Origin: Paenibacillus sp. FSL R5-0766
GTDB lineage: Bacteria; Bacillota; Bacilli; Paenibacillales; Paenibacillaceae
Direction of reading: 5' to 3'
DNA length: 64,000 nucleotides
Assembly (NCBI RefSeq): GCF_037971845.1
Contig: NZ_CP150227.1
Span: 4,712,001 to 4,776,000, forward strand
Positions 26,799 to 35,321 of this stretch are shown piece by piece (position 1 is the first letter of the stretch; each line of letters starts with the position of its first letter). The position numbers were made by a program, and so were the translations under genes. The notes below the pieces were generated by a model. The model worked only from the letters and a program-made list of their open reading frames with translations. It was not told where the DNA came from and did not search any database.

Positions 26799-27281
26799 TT
26801 ACTTCACTACAAACTTCACTCGTGTTCCATCCGGATATGTACTTAACTGATTCCCTACCCATGAACCTGCACCACGATTATCTTTCGGGGTAATGTACTG
26901 GATATCTGCACCTGTTCCTCCCTCAGCGCACATCGCCATGGGCCACTCGTCACGATCCTTACCTTTTTTGACCGGAACACCTTTAAGGGATAAATCCCGA
27001 TTGCCTTCCGCTCCATTACGATCAATGGTGCATACATCCGAATGCCCTGCCTTGATAGCAGCTTTAATATGGTTGGCCGTTTCGGGATAACGCTCTGAAG
27101 GGAACGTAATGGTATGGTCTACACTCTTATTAGTCCCTACGAATGGATTAGGTATCTCCTCCGGCCATTCGCCCCCTGCCCAGGCATAGAGGGCTACCAG
27201 CAGCATCGCTACCAGCGTCAGAACCTGCTTTTTGAAACCTTGCATGCCTTTACGTTTTCTTCTTGTGCGTCTCTTACTCAT
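26799..27281 (-). CDS. NucA/NucB-type deoxyribonuclease, membrane-anchored or secreted
   Basis: 160 residues from ATG 27281 (GGGGGAG upstream). A very basic N-terminus ([10 protein letters not shown]) precedes a hydrophobic segment [17 protein letters not shown]. The catalytic domain follows: [40 protein letters not shown], with the conserved DRDEWPMA and [10 protein letters not shown] blocks of NucB. It would cleave DNA outside the membrane, in sporulation or competence in Bacillus. Here the promoter carries a LexA-type box, pointing to DNA-damage control instead. Confidence 0.93.
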   Translation of the reverse strand: MSKRRTRRKRKGMQGFKKQVLTLVAMLLVALYAWAGGEWPEEIPNPFVGTNKSVDHTITFPSERYPETANHIKAAIKAGHSDVCTIDRNGAEGNRDLSLKGVPVKKGKDRDEWPMAMCAEGGTGADIQYITPKDNRGAGSWVGNQLSTYPDGTRVKFVVK

Positions 27282-27308
27282 GCTGTGTCTCCCCCATTCA
27301 ACACTTGC

Positions 27309-27338
27309 ATTATAACAGAACGCCCGTTCGTAAAACAA
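27309..27338 (-). promoter_or_regulatory. Promoter with LexA-type box upstream of the nuclease
   Basis: Minus strand: -35 TTGTTT (27333-27338), 18-nt spacer, -10 TATAAT (27309-27314). CGAACGGGCGTTCT (27317-27330) sits in the spacer with a perfect GAAC-N4-GTTC core. Geometry is identical to the promoter at 5895-5924. Confidence 0.75.
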
Positions 27339-27348
27339 TCCAATAAAA

Positions 27349-27378
27349 TAAAAAAACAGCCGAGACCGCCCGGCTGTC
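27349..27378 (-). terminator. Terminator of the LOV kinase gene
   Basis: Stem ACAGCCG/CGGCTGT followed by TTTTTTATTTTATT on the minus strand. Confidence 0.9.
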
Positions 27379-27390
27379 CTGCTTGTTTGA

Positions 27391-28539
27391 TTATCCTACA
27401 TTGGGAATGGCCTGTTGGCGCAGCAAGGGCAGTATCACCTCAAACTGTGTGCCTTTCCCCTCTGTACTCTCCACCGAAATCTGACCATTCATCAGTTCCA
27501 GCAGTTCTTTGCAGATGGTCAGACCAAGACCGCTTCCACCAAATCGGCGCGCATGGGAGATGTCGGTCTGAGTAAATGCATCAAACAATTGTTCGATCTG
27601 ATGCTGAGGAATGCCAATCCCCGTATCACGCACAGAGAATACCAATACAACGGTATCCATCAGTTGTTGCCCCACATCCACCTGTAACAGCACTTCACCT
27701 TGTTCTGTAAACTTGATCGCATTACTCAGTAAATTATCCAGTACCTGCCGAAGTCTTAGCGGATCACCGATAAGCACATCAGGAACATTCAGATCAGCAT
27801 GACAGAGCAGACGTATGTGTTTATTCCGTGCCGCAGGCTCATGTGTCTTTACAATCTGTTGAATCAGCTTCAGAGGTTGAAACTCAATGTTTTCAACATC
27901 CATTTTGCCTCTGCCCAGTTTCGCCATATCCAGGCTATTGTTAATGATATTAAGTAGCGCCTCACCTGATTGACGTGCTAACTCCAGATATTCTTTCTGT
28001 TCATCCGTAGTTTCACCCATACCGGCAAGTTCGATCATGCCCATAATGCCGTTAAGCGGGGTACGAAGCTCGTGATTCAGCTTGCCGATGAATTCCAATT
28101 GCCCTCTGCTGTTCATCTCAGCCATGGAAGTGGCAAACTTCAATTGCTGTTCAGCATACTTTCGTTCTGAAATATCGTATTGAATGCCTACAAAATATAA
28201 ACACTCTCCGGATTCATTAAAGATCGGATCAATATTCAGTTCGTTCCAGAACTTCTGACCACTTTTTGTATAATTTAAAATATCAATCTTAATGGATTGT
28301 TGTTTCTTTAATGCATCACGGATCTGCATTACCGTTTCGGAGTCTGTATCCTGCCCTTGCAAAAATCGGCAATTGAGTCCGACAGACTCTTCATACGTGT
28401 ATCCTGTCAGCCGGGTAAAGTGTTCGTTTACATACATGAGCGGAAGCTCAGGCAAGGTAGCATCGACCACCGTCACGGAGGATTTCACTTTCGAGATGAT
28501 AAATTCCCATTGTAATGGGAGTTGATTATGTTGGCTCAT
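27391..28539 (-). CDS. LOV-domain sensor histidine kinase (blue-light type)
   Basis: 382 residues from ATG 28539 (AAGGAGG upstream). Residues about 15-125 form a PAS/LOV domain with the photoactive signature NCRFLQ (N56, C57, R58, Q61) and the other flavin contacts N89, N99 and Q120. C57 is the residue that forms the flavin-cysteinyl adduct in blue light. Then HisKA with H156 in [10 protein letters not shown], and HATPase_c with [19 protein letters not shown] and [10 protein letters not shown]. No membrane segment, so cytosolic. No response regulator is encoded beside it. Confidence 0.93.
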   Translation of the reverse strand: MSQHNQLPLQWEFIISKVKSSVTVVDATLPELPLMYVNEHFTRLTGYTYEESVGLNCRFLQGQDTDSETVMQIRDALKKQQSIKIDILNYTKSGQKFWNELNIDPIFNESGECLYFVGIQYDISERKYAEQQLKFATSMAEMNSRGQLEFIGKLNHELRTPLNGIMGMIELAGMGETTDEQKEYLELARQSGEALLNIINNSLDMAKLGRGKMDVENIEFQPLKLIQQIVKTHEPAARNKHIRLLCHADLNVPDVLIGDPLRLRQVLDNLLSNAIKFTEQGEVLLQVDVGQQLMDTVVLVFSVRDTGIGIPQHQIEQLFDAFTQTDISHARRFGGSGLGLTICKELLELMNGQISVESTEGKGTQFEVILPLLRQQAIPNVG

Positions 28540-28745
28540 GCCTTCCTCCTTCATCTCATACACATTAATGTTTATATATTCTGCAATCGTACATTATAAG
28601 GAGAGAAAACTAACCAATCGGAATGTGTTGATATAAAATCAATATATTTTAATTGTAACACAGTTATTCAAGTCATGTGGTTCTTGGGTAATAGTTGATA
28701 ACTAACATTCCACAATAATCTTACAACTCATCAGGAGGAACATAC

Positions 28746-28814
28746 ATGAAATTTCTGTTAATTATCATCATTATCATTTTGATTGTAGTCTTTTTTACCA
28801 GACGCAAACGTTAA
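28746..28814 (+). CDS. Tiny hydrophobic peptide, 22 aa
   Basis: RBS AGGAGG 6-7 nt before ATG. One helix of mostly I, L, V and F followed by TRRKR: a single-span peptide with the C-terminus inside. Looks like small membrane modulator or type I toxin-like peptides, but no antisense RNA was seen. Ends 41 nt before the next gene's ATG, on the same strand. Confidence 0.6.
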   Translation: MKFLLIIIIIILIVVFFTRRKR

Positions 28815-28855
28815 GATAAGATCCGTTATGTAAGAAGTGAGAAAGGAAGATGGGT

Positions 28856-29044
28856 ATGAGAACCCTCTTTTTTATATTCATGGTACTCTGTATCATCAAT
28901 CTCTGTTTCCCAAAATTCGGCTGGTATCTGCGCTATGGCTGGATTTCCCGGGGCGAAGCCGAACCCAGCAGGCCATATATGACCATGGTCAGAACGACCA
29001 GCCTGCTGATGTTACTTATCGCCTTCACACTCGCTATGGCATGA
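28856..29044 (+). CDS. Small membrane protein, DUF6199-like, 62 aa
   Basis: AAAGGA lies 8 nt before ATG 28856 and only 2 nt before ATG 28850, so the second is preferred. Two hydrophobic helices flank WYLRYGWISRGEAEPSRPYMTMVR, the pattern (tryptophan, YGW, acidic-EPS) of short DUF6199-type membrane proteins. Followed by a strong terminator. Function unknown. Confidence 0.7.
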   Translation: MRTLFFIFMVLCIINLCFPKFGWYLRYGWISRGEAEPSRPYMTMVRTTSLLMLLIAFTLAMA

Positions 29045-29063
29045 ATTATAGGCATTAGAAGAT

Positions 29064-29090
29064 GACTGCCCTGTTGGGCAGTTTTTTTTG
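29064..29090 (+). terminator. Terminator of the small membrane genes
   Basis: Stem ACTGCCC/GGGCAGT followed by eight T residues. Confidence 0.95.
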
Positions 29091-29185
29091 TGATGAAATG
29101 ACGGGAAAATGATAACTTTGTTTGTGGTGCAATGATGACAATGCCCGTAATATAGATATATCGTTTCGGAAAGGACATCATTGGC

Positions 29186-30409
29186 ATGAACATCGCATTT
29201 TATCCGTACTGGGCCGCCAAAACGCTGCTCTCGCTTATTAATGTCATATATATCATGGTCATTACTACGTATATATACGGTCTCACTGGATCGGTACTCT
29301 CTGCTGCCATTTTTCCACTTATTCAGATTGTTGCACGCACAATAGCAGGTTTCACTTTGCCATTACTTGTGAACCGTTTCCCATTCTCCAGACTATTGAT
29401 CAGCATTTCCATAACCAAAACATTCATCATGACCTGTATAGCCATTTCGTTGAATCACTTGATTTCACAATTGCCGCTTCTATTGATCGGAGTGGTCATA
29501 CTATCCTTTTTGGACGGATGGGAAACTCCGTTACTGAAGACTTTAACGCCACGATTGGTTCAAGGTGAAGACCTTATAAAAGCAAATAGCCTGCTATCTT
29601 TCTCCAATCAGACTGTAACCATTGTCGGTTATGCCATGACGGGATTCGCCGTGATGAACTGGGGGGCGTCACAGACATTCTGGGCAGCTATAAGCCTGTC
29701 TTGGGCCGTTCTGATCTTCATGATTGCCATGGGCTCGCTCACACGGAATGTAGAACAACCTCAGAGATCTGCTGTATCGCGGAATGTATTGAGAGAAGGC
29801 TGGAGTATGCTTTGGAACAATCCATCATTACGACTGATTACGCTTATGGACATTGCCCAGACTCTGGCGGGTTCCATCTGGATCGGAGCTGTTACGCTGG
29901 CCTTTGCAAAAGAAGCTCTGGGACGAGGAGAAGGTTGGTGGGGACTTATGAACTCGAGTTACGCTGCCGGAACCATGCTTGGAGGTATTCTGGCTCTTGC
30001 ACTGGCCAAACGTATTCAGAAGCATCTAATCGCTAGTATGACCATGGGTTCTCTTCTCTTCAGCCTGCTGACCGTCGTTTATGGTCTAAACAACCTGCCC
30101 TGGCTCGCTCTAGTGTTATGCATACTCATGGGTCCAGTTAATCAGATTCGTGATGTGGCTCAGCAGACAGCGCTTCAGAACAGTGTACCTGTCGAATCTC
30201 TTACCAAGGTATACACCACTCATGGCGTCCTGATATCCACGGTTATGAGTGTATCCATAGTTATCTTGGGTCTAGTCGCAGATCAACTGGGCGTTCGTTG
30301 GGTATATCTTATCGGTGGAGCCTTGTTTATTGTGTCTGCGATATGCTCATTATCCTTGAGCAGGGTTCACAGGAACCATCCCATTACTAAACATACGAAA
30401 AATATGTAA
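29186..30409 (+). CDS. MFS transporter
   Basis: 407 residues, about 12 membrane helices. The pattern (LLVNRFPFSRLLI, LIKANSLLSFSNQTVTIVGYAMTG, NSSYAAGTMLGG, MGPVNQIRDVAQQTALQNSVP) is like the MFS_3 or macrolide-efflux (MefA/YfiS-like) branch. RBS GGAAAGGA. Substrate cannot be predicted. Monocistronic; shares a downstream hairpin with the convergent gene. Confidence 0.88.
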   Translation: MNIAFYPYWAAKTLLSLINVIYIMVITTYIYGLTGSVLSAAIFPLIQIVARTIAGFTLPLLVNRFPFSRLLISISITKTFIMTCIAISLNHLISQLPLLLIGVVILSFLDGWETPLLKTLTPRLVQGEDLIKANSLLSFSNQTVTIVGYAMTGFAVMNWGASQTFWAAISLSWAVLIFMIAMGSLTRNVEQPQRSAVSRNVLREGWSMLWNNPSLRLITLMDIAQTLAGSIWIGAVTLAFAKEALGRGEGWWGLMNSSYAAGTMLGGILALALAKRIQKHLIASMTMGSLLFSLLTVVYGLNNLPWLALVLCILMGPVNQIRDVAQQTALQNSVPVESLTKVYTTHGVLISTVMSVSIVILGLVADQLGVRWVYLIGGALFIVSAICSLSLSRVHRNHPITKHTKNM

Positions 30410-30417
30410 ATCAAAGA

Positions 30418-30441
30418 GACGAGCAACATTCTGCTCGTCCC
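30418..30441. terminator. Hairpin between convergent genes
   Basis: Perfect 8-bp stem GACGAGCA/TGCTCGTC with a 6-nt loop; T tract weak on both strands. Confidence 0.6.
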
Positions 30442-30449
30442 TCACAATC

Positions 30450-30779
30450 TCAATCCAATCGATAATCTGTCAGCGGCCTGCCTTTTTTATAATACAAATT
30501 AGGTGACAATATATTGAAGAAAATATGCACATCCGGCATGTATGCTTCTTCCAAAATAGCTTGTACCGACGATGCAATCCGATTATGAATCTCCTGGTCA
30601 CGTTGAAACATCAGAATCTCTATAGAAGCCGGAGAAGGTGTTAGCGCTTGTACATCATGACGCTCTGCCTTCATTCTCTCCATTGGAATATGAGTAATTA
30701 GGGCCATCTGCTCTGTAATTTGGGGTACAACTTCCTCTAGCTGAGGACCTGTGAATCCTTTAAAGCGAATAAACGGCAT
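30450..30779 (-). CDS. DUF1904 family protein (tautomerase-like fold)
   Basis: 109 residues from ATG 30779 (AAGGGA upstream). Begins M-P-F-I-R-F-K-G, keeping the penultimate proline that becomes the catalytic N-terminus in tautomerase-superfamily proteins. Later EILMFQRDQEIHNRIASSVQAIL and FFNILSPNLYYKKGRPL match DUF1904. Activity unknown. Monocistronic. Confidence 0.8.
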   Translation of the reverse strand: MPFIRFKGFTGPQLEEVVPQITEQMALITHIPMERMKAERHDVQALTPSPASIEILMFQRDQEIHNRIASSVQAILEEAYMPDVHIFFNILSPNLYYKKGRPLTDYRLD

Positions 30780-30884
30780 TGCTATCCCTTCAATCTCTGT
30801 TAATAGTCTCTTATGTGATTTTAAGCACATTGTTTTCAGTTGTCAAATGTCATGGATAGCATATGTGGCTTCTTATAAATAGGA

Positions 30885-30916
30885 AAAGCCCCGCTGAAGT
30901 CTCAGCGGAGCCACTG
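30885..30916 (-). terminator. Terminator of the second YjcZ gene
   Basis: Stem GGCTCCGCTGA/TCAGCGGGGC followed by TTTTCC on the minus strand. Confidence 0.8.
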
Positions 30917-30938
30917 TTTGCACGTTTCTACACGTGAC

Positions 30939-31064
30939 TTACAGCCAGAAAGATTTTGTGATGATTACAAGCAGAATGAACAGTACGAGAATTGCGCTTG
31001 TAGAAGTCCATCCGCCGCCAAATCCTCCAACATTACCACCACAACCGTATCCAACTTGACTCAT
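30939..31064 (-). CDS. YjcZ-family tiny sporulation membrane protein, 41 aa
   Basis: Glycine-rich head GYGCGGNVGGFGGGW followed by helix ILVLFILLVIITK and short tail FWL. RBS AAGGAGG. Close paralogue of the gene at 17033. In Bacillus such proteins are made late in the mother cell and sit in spore membranes or coat. Confidence 0.87.
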   Translation of the reverse strand: MSQVGYGCGGNVGGFGGGWTSTSAILVLFILLVIITKSFWL

Positions 31065-31180
31065 TTGATTGGCCTCCTTTGAATTTCAAGGTATGCCATA
31101 ACATATGCGTATTCCGCGCAATTGACCGGGCGATTCGGCAAGTTCATCAGCCCATTCATCTGGTATTCATGCCTGGTAAC

Positions 31181-31855
31181 TTAACCAGATGGATCGTTGG
31201 AGATTCTCAGTTGTATTTCTTGTGACTCCTGAGGTGAAGGGTCTGTATTTCCTCTGTCCAGAAGGATTGTACGAGTACGTGTATCACTTCGGGATGCCAG
31301 AACAACCTCTCCATCAGGAGTTATACAATAAGCGATTGGAATGGAGATCTCGCTATCACGGTACGAACCATCCGCATGGCTTGTCCCCATGACAATACAT
31401 TGATGCTGCAAGGCGATCTGCCGAGCCTCTTCGACCCACTCACTGTACTGCTCTTCACTGAACATACCCACACCAATGGAATGCATCACAATATCCACAC
31501 TTCTTATATTCTCGTTGCAAAATCCTTGCAGGACCAGTTCATCACACAACAAAGTGCTTATTACCCAACCCTGTTCCTGAGCCGTCTCAGCAGGTGTATA
31601 TTTAGCTTTCTCCAATACAATCTCTCCAGCCTTACTGATGATAACGGATCGGTCCTTTGGACGTTCGTCCAGTCTACGATGACCTGATACAATCATGGTC
31701 CCATATTCAGCCGCTAACCTGCAAGCTTCCTCAACATTCTGGTTCAGATAACCTTCAGGAAAAAATAATACATCTGCATCAGGATGTTGCTTGAGTTCGG
31801 CTTCAAGCTGCAACAAATCCTGTTCGAGCCTCGGTTGTCCAATGATAATCTTCAT
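31181..31855 (-). CDS. Carbon-nitrogen hydrolase (nitrilase superfamily)
   Basis: 224 residues from ATG 31855 (GGGGGATG upstream). The triad is recognisable: Glu in LFFPEGYL near residue 38, Lys in VLEKAKYTP near 86, Cys in TLLCDELV near 103. It is short for the superfamily (usual 260-300), and the C-terminal region after SRSDTRTRTILLD is reduced. Amidase or similar hydrolase; substrate unknown. A strong intrinsic terminator lies immediately upstream of its RBS, so expression probably depends on read-through. Confidence 0.82.
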   Translation of the reverse strand: MKIIIGQPRLEQDLLQLEAELKQHPDADVLFFPEGYLNQNVEEACRLAAEYGTMIVSGHRRLDERPKDRSVIISKAGEIVLEKAKYTPAETAQEQGWVISTLLCDELVLQGFCNENIRSVDIVMHSIGVGMFSEEQYSEWVEEARQIALQHQCIVMGTSHADGSYRDSEISIPIAYCITPDGEVVLASRSDTRTRTILLDRGNTDPSPQESQEIQLRISNDPSG

Positions 31856-31875
31856 CTGGCATCCCCCATTCATAA

Positions 31876-31919
31876 ATAAAAGCCGGTTCATACCTGAATA
31901 AGGTACGAAACCGGCTTAA
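31876..31919 (-). terminator. Strong terminator directly before the nitrilase-like gene
   Basis: Stem AAGCCGGTT-GTACCT/AGGTAT-AACCGGCTT then TTTTATTT, ending about 9 nt before the RBS of the downstream gene. The 108 nt before it contain GTAATTG/CAATTAC and GTACGG/CCGTAC pairs. No room for a promoter between terminator and gene, so it may be an attenuator. Confidence 0.75.
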
Positions 31920-32026
31920 AGGTTGTACGGACAGAACTTCTGCTCACCGTACTTCGCTTCAAGAGTAATTGGTTCTCATGTTATTGCTCGGTGAAACAAT
32001 TACCTTTACAGTTGAATGATATGTAG

Positions 32027-32206
32027 TTAGGCATTTCTACGTTCAATACTATCATATATCGCCTGCCCATCATAGCTTCGATCTGTCGCGATATCCTTAG
32101 CGAATAGAGCGCTGTCTGCGACACTGTCTGCATTTCCAGATAAGATACTCAGGGCCCCCAGCACCCAAGCAAGTGGATAAAATGCAACGGATAACATTTT
32201 CTTCAT
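32027..32206 (-). CDS. Small hypothetical protein, 59 aa
   Basis: RBS AAAGGAG 8 nt before ATG. Hydrophobic N-terminus (MLSVAFYPLAWVLGALSILSG) resembles a signal peptide or anchor; the rest (NADSVADSALFAKDIATDRSYDGQAIYDSIERR) is polar. Unrecognised. Same strand and upstream of the nitrilase-like gene, separated by the structured region and terminator. Confidence 0.65.
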   Translation of the reverse strand: MKKMLSVAFYPLAWVLGALSILSGNADSVADSALFAKDIATDRSYDGQAIYDSIERRNA

Positions 32207-32351
32207 AGCTCTGTCTCCTTTATGTACTATAGAAATGATTGGTTGAATATCCCATTAATACGATGAAGTTCAATTAAAGGTTTCAATTTCTATATAAACA
32301 TTACCAATTACATCCAACATACATACAGGAGACAAACTACAATTGTTCCGT

Positions 32352-33908
32352 TCAGATCAACTCGAAACTCTGGAGCAACGCTGCTGCCTCTTCATGATCA
32401 GGTTCCAGAGCCAATACTTTATGGGTATATGACAGGGTTTCTTCTTCCAGTTCAAGTTCATAACAGCACACAGCCAAATCGTATAAGACGGCTGGATTAT
32501 GGTTACTCGGGTCTGCAACCAATGATATCTCCAGAAACCGTTTTGCATCCTCATACATATACATCTCATATAACAGCTGCCCTGCCAGAAATGCGAGTCC
32601 CCCTTGCTGCTCCATCACATAGTAGGACGACCACATCGTATGAATACCAGACTGAATATCAAGCATTTCCTCATCACTTGCATCAGGAAGAAGACTGGAA
32701 ATGTGCGTCGCACTGTGAATCAAGAACTCAGCATCATACCCGCCCAGACGCCAAAACGGCAAAATATGCTTCAACTCCATACTTTCGACCCGTTGGTCTA
32801 TCCATTGTTTCATGCTGAAAAAGTCATCCGGGCCAAAACGTTCAACAAATCGATGGTAGGCCAGACGAGTGTTCACATAACTGATGGGTTCCTCCACCAT
32901 CAACATGCATCCAACATTCAGATCTTTATAATGATGTGTTGTGAATCGTGTATAGGCACCCTGTTGTTCCAAGACATATTGAATGGCATGGTAGTTAGCC
33001 GTTAGAGAAAAACTCCCATGAAGAACAAATTCAGGTGGCTCTGCGAACTTCCAGTTATCCAGGCGATGATCCCCTTTATCAGCGGTAATCAACACATAAC
33101 CTGACTGTGACAGCTTGTTCAACCGTTCGAGACAGGACAACCCGATTGCAGGGAACAGAATGTGCGAATCCTCCAGTTCCTCTTTGTACAATGTGATAAG
33201 CTCCTGATAAGGATAGTTATCCGCACTGTATTCCGGCGCTCGGCGATATTCATAACTCAGCGTCATGTTCTTCAGCATCTCAGCAGGCTCAAGATCAAGA
33301 CAACGATCCGGAGATTGTACAAGCAGATCACACTCATAGATCTCGCCATCCCCAATGTAGATTAATTCCTGTGGAATGCTGTCAAAAAAGTAATTAGCAA
33401 TCAACAATAACGGTTGTTTCAGATCACCGGGCCGAATAACCGTACCTGCAACGGCCAGATTCAATTCCGTATCCACTACAGCGTCAAAACGTGCAAAATC
33501 CACTATACCTTGTTGAATAAAGGATTGCATGGATGGATGCTCCTGCCAACCCAGCACATTCTCCGCTACCAGATCCGTCATCACATATCTGAAAGGTGGT
33601 AACCGTATTCCGGCAAATTCCTTTAATTCAAGCAGTTTCAGGAGAATTTGGTGTGCCAAACGCCCTACACCCGCTCCAAGTTCAAGAATGGTTACGGTCT
33701 CGCTGATCTTTCCTTTGTTCGATAGGTCCTGAAGAAAGCCAAAGATCATCTCTGCATACGCCGTGGCAATCATCGGATTACTGGTAATATATTGAGGGAC
33801 TTGGTTCTCTGTCCAAGCTTGTAGCCCCTTCTGTTCATAATAAGCTCTCTGCCAATCCCAGACCGGAGCTTCACTATAACGAAAACGTTGACTTTCATTT
33901 GACGTCAT
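32352..33908 (-). CDS. SAM-dependent methyltransferase-like protein with C-terminal TPR
   Basis: 518 residues. Residues about 70-90 hold a class I methyltransferase motif I, ILELGAGVGRLAHQI. Nearby VMTDLVAENV and LLLIANYFFDSIPQE resemble motifs post-I and IV (similar to MidA-type arginine methyltransferases). Residues about 435-515 form TPR-like helices (FLEISLVADPSNHNPAVLYDLAVCCYELELEEETLSYTHKVLALEPDHEEA). RBS is weak. Probably a protein methyltransferase; target unknown. Monocistronic. Confidence 0.75.
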   Translation of the reverse strand: MTSNESQRFRYSEAPVWDWQRAYYEQKGLQAWTENQVPQYITSNPMIATAYAEMIFGFLQDLSNKGKISETVTILELGAGVGRLAHQILLKLLELKEFAGIRLPPFRYVMTDLVAENVLGWQEHPSMQSFIQQGIVDFARFDAVVDTELNLAVAGTVIRPGDLKQPLLLIANYFFDSIPQELIYIGDGEIYECDLLVQSPDRCLDLEPAEMLKNMTLSYEYRRAPEYSADNYPYQELITLYKEELEDSHILFPAIGLSCLERLNKLSQSGYVLITADKGDHRLDNWKFAEPPEFVLHGSFSLTANYHAIQYVLEQQGAYTRFTTHHYKDLNVGCMLMVEEPISYVNTRLAYHRFVERFGPDDFFSMKQWIDQRVESMELKHILPFWRLGGYDAEFLIHSATHISSLLPDASDEEMLDIQSGIHTMWSSYYVMEQQGGLAFLAGQLLYEMYMYEDAKRFLEISLVADPSNHNPAVLYDLAVCCYELELEEETLSYTHKVLALEPDHEEAAALLQSFELI

Positions 33909-34056
33909 TAAACGGAAACCTGCTTTCTATCACTAATTTCATGCGTTTCTCAGATGTTCACGTACTATTTTATGTCCAATATCATTCAATCTCTGTAATG
34001 CATTATATCATAGAACCCTACCTTCTCGATGAAGTTCAGTTTTCCCCATGAACAGG

Positions 34057-34082
34057 AAAAAAACCTGCTTTTGAAGGCAGGT
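34057..34082 (-). terminator. Terminator of the 140-aa gene
   Basis: Stem ACCTGC/GCAGGT followed by seven T residues on the minus strand. Confidence 0.9.
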
Positions 34083-34144
34083 CCTTGAGGCCTTTCATTT
34101 AAGAAGACTATTGATCTAGTTTGCTTAGGCAAGGATACTCAACA

Positions 34145-34567
34145 TTAGTCGGAATACACGGCTCCATCAAAGTTCTCAGGGCCTACACGGATCGCACCTA
34201 GCAAGTTGGAACTGATAAATGCAGTGTACGTCAACTGAGGCGTGATAGGCGGATTGAAGTCATCTGCAGAAAACGTAATAATCTGAGGTGCGAGGACACT
34301 CAAGCTAAACGTAGACGTTGCAGAATAAATGACAGGGTCTGTCGCCAAAGTTCCTCTGACAATCGTAATCGTTATACCTACGAGAGCCAAAGGAAGTTGT
34401 ACGGCTACCGTTCCTTTGAATTGTACCCGTGGGTTTGCCCCTGCTCCTTCTGTTTGCAGACCAATCTGACCGAATAATTGCGGTGTGTTAATTACCAGGA
34501 TTGGTATTGCAATAGAGTTAGCCAAACTCGCATTCTGAGATGTTCTTGCATCAAGAAATTGACTCAT
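34145..34567 (-). CDS. Possible spore-surface beta-sandwich protein, 140 aa
   Basis: RBS AGGAGG. Almost wholly beta: PRVQFKGTVAVQLPLALVGITITIVRG, FSLSVLAPQIITFSADDF and QLTYTAFISSNLLGAIRVGPENFDGAV. This strand pattern is like jelly-roll exosporium/BclA-type domains of Bacillus and Paenibacillus. No signal peptide, no cysteine. The spore-surface idea is inference; it may simply be a structural protein of unknown role. Confidence 0.6.
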   Translation of the reverse strand: MSQFLDARTSQNASLANSIAIPILVINTPQLFGQIGLQTEGAGANPRVQFKGTVAVQLPLALVGITITIVRGTLATDPVIYSATSTFSLSVLAPQIITFSADDFNPPITPQLTYTAFISSNLLGAIRVGPENFDGAVYSD

Positions 34568-34713
34568 GAAATCTACCTCCTATGGGTTGGGATAAGGTAG
34601 TATATGCGAGATTTGAGATATGGCATGGACACACATCGTGATTCAAAAAAAAGGGCATATTAGAAAGACACCATGAAGAAGATACCTTCTACTCCAGAGC
34701 TTACATGCAGACA

Positions 34714-34742
34714 GAAAAAAACCCTTGCTAGGCAAGGGTTTT
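34714..34742 (-). terminator. Terminator of the tRNA pair
   Basis: Stem AACCCTTG/CAAGGGTT followed by seven T residues on the minus strand, just downstream of the tRNAs. Confidence 0.92.
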
Positions 34743-34749
34743 AAGAGTA

Positions 34750-34823
34750 TGGGCCCTACAGGACTCGAACCTGTGACCAATCGGTTATGAGCCGACCGCT
34801 CTAACCAACTGAGCTAAGGGCCC
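34750..34823 (-). tRNA. tRNA with CAU anticodon (Ile2 or elongator Met)
   Basis: 74-nt cloverleaf: acceptor GGGCCCT, D stem GCTC/GAGC, anticodon loop CTCATAA (CAT), T arm ACAGG-TTCGAGT-CCTGT. The acceptor and CATAA context resemble tRNA-Ile2, in which C34 becomes lysidine, but elongator Met cannot be excluded by sequence reading alone. Confidence 0.9.
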
Positions 34824-34879
34824 TAGACAAAATGTATAACGTGCAGATGATGGCTGTGAATCATCCAAGTAAAACTAAA

Positions 34880-34953
<74 letters not shown>

Positions 34954-35024
34954 TCAGTAAGAAATATTAAAACAGCGACTTAATTAATATACACTATCTT
35001 CACCCTATAAGTCAAGGGGTAATG

Positions 35025-35189
35025 TCAGGGAATAAAACGTACACCGTAACGTCCTTTACGTGATCGATAAACTTCCACTTCCGCTGGTTCATTATGACCG
35101 TAAATCCACCCATCCTGCTCCATACGCTTGGCCAGACATCCTGCCTGAAATTTGGTTGCATACAACTTGCTGAAATATACCCAGTGCAT
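35025..35189 (-). CDS. Small hypothetical protein, 54 aa
   Basis: Start at ATG 35189 (AAAGGA 8 nt upstream); an ATG nine codons earlier lacks an RBS. Sequence HWVYFSKLYATKFQAGCLAKRMEQDGWIYGHNEPAEVEVYRSRKGRYGVRFIP suggests helix plus beta hairpin, like SPOR-type or small nucleic-acid-binding domains. No family recognised. Confidence 0.6.
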   Translation of the reverse strand: MHWVYFSKLYATKFQAGCLAKRMEQDGWIYGHNEPAEVEVYRSRKGRYGVRFIP

Positions 35190-35250
35190 ACCGCTCGTCC
35201 TTTCTGGAGTCGTCATTTATTCCTGCTTTTGTAGAATACCCCATTTTGAT

Positions 35251-35290
35251 AAAAATAGCCGCGAAAGATTAAAATCTTCAGCGGCTATCC
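35251..35290 (-). terminator. Terminator of the export operon
   Basis: Stem ATAGCCGC-AGATT/AATCT-GCGGCTAT followed by TTTTTATC on the minus strand. Confidence 0.92.
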
Positions 35291-35321
35291 TTAACTTATG
35301 ATGTGACTACTTCATCAAATC

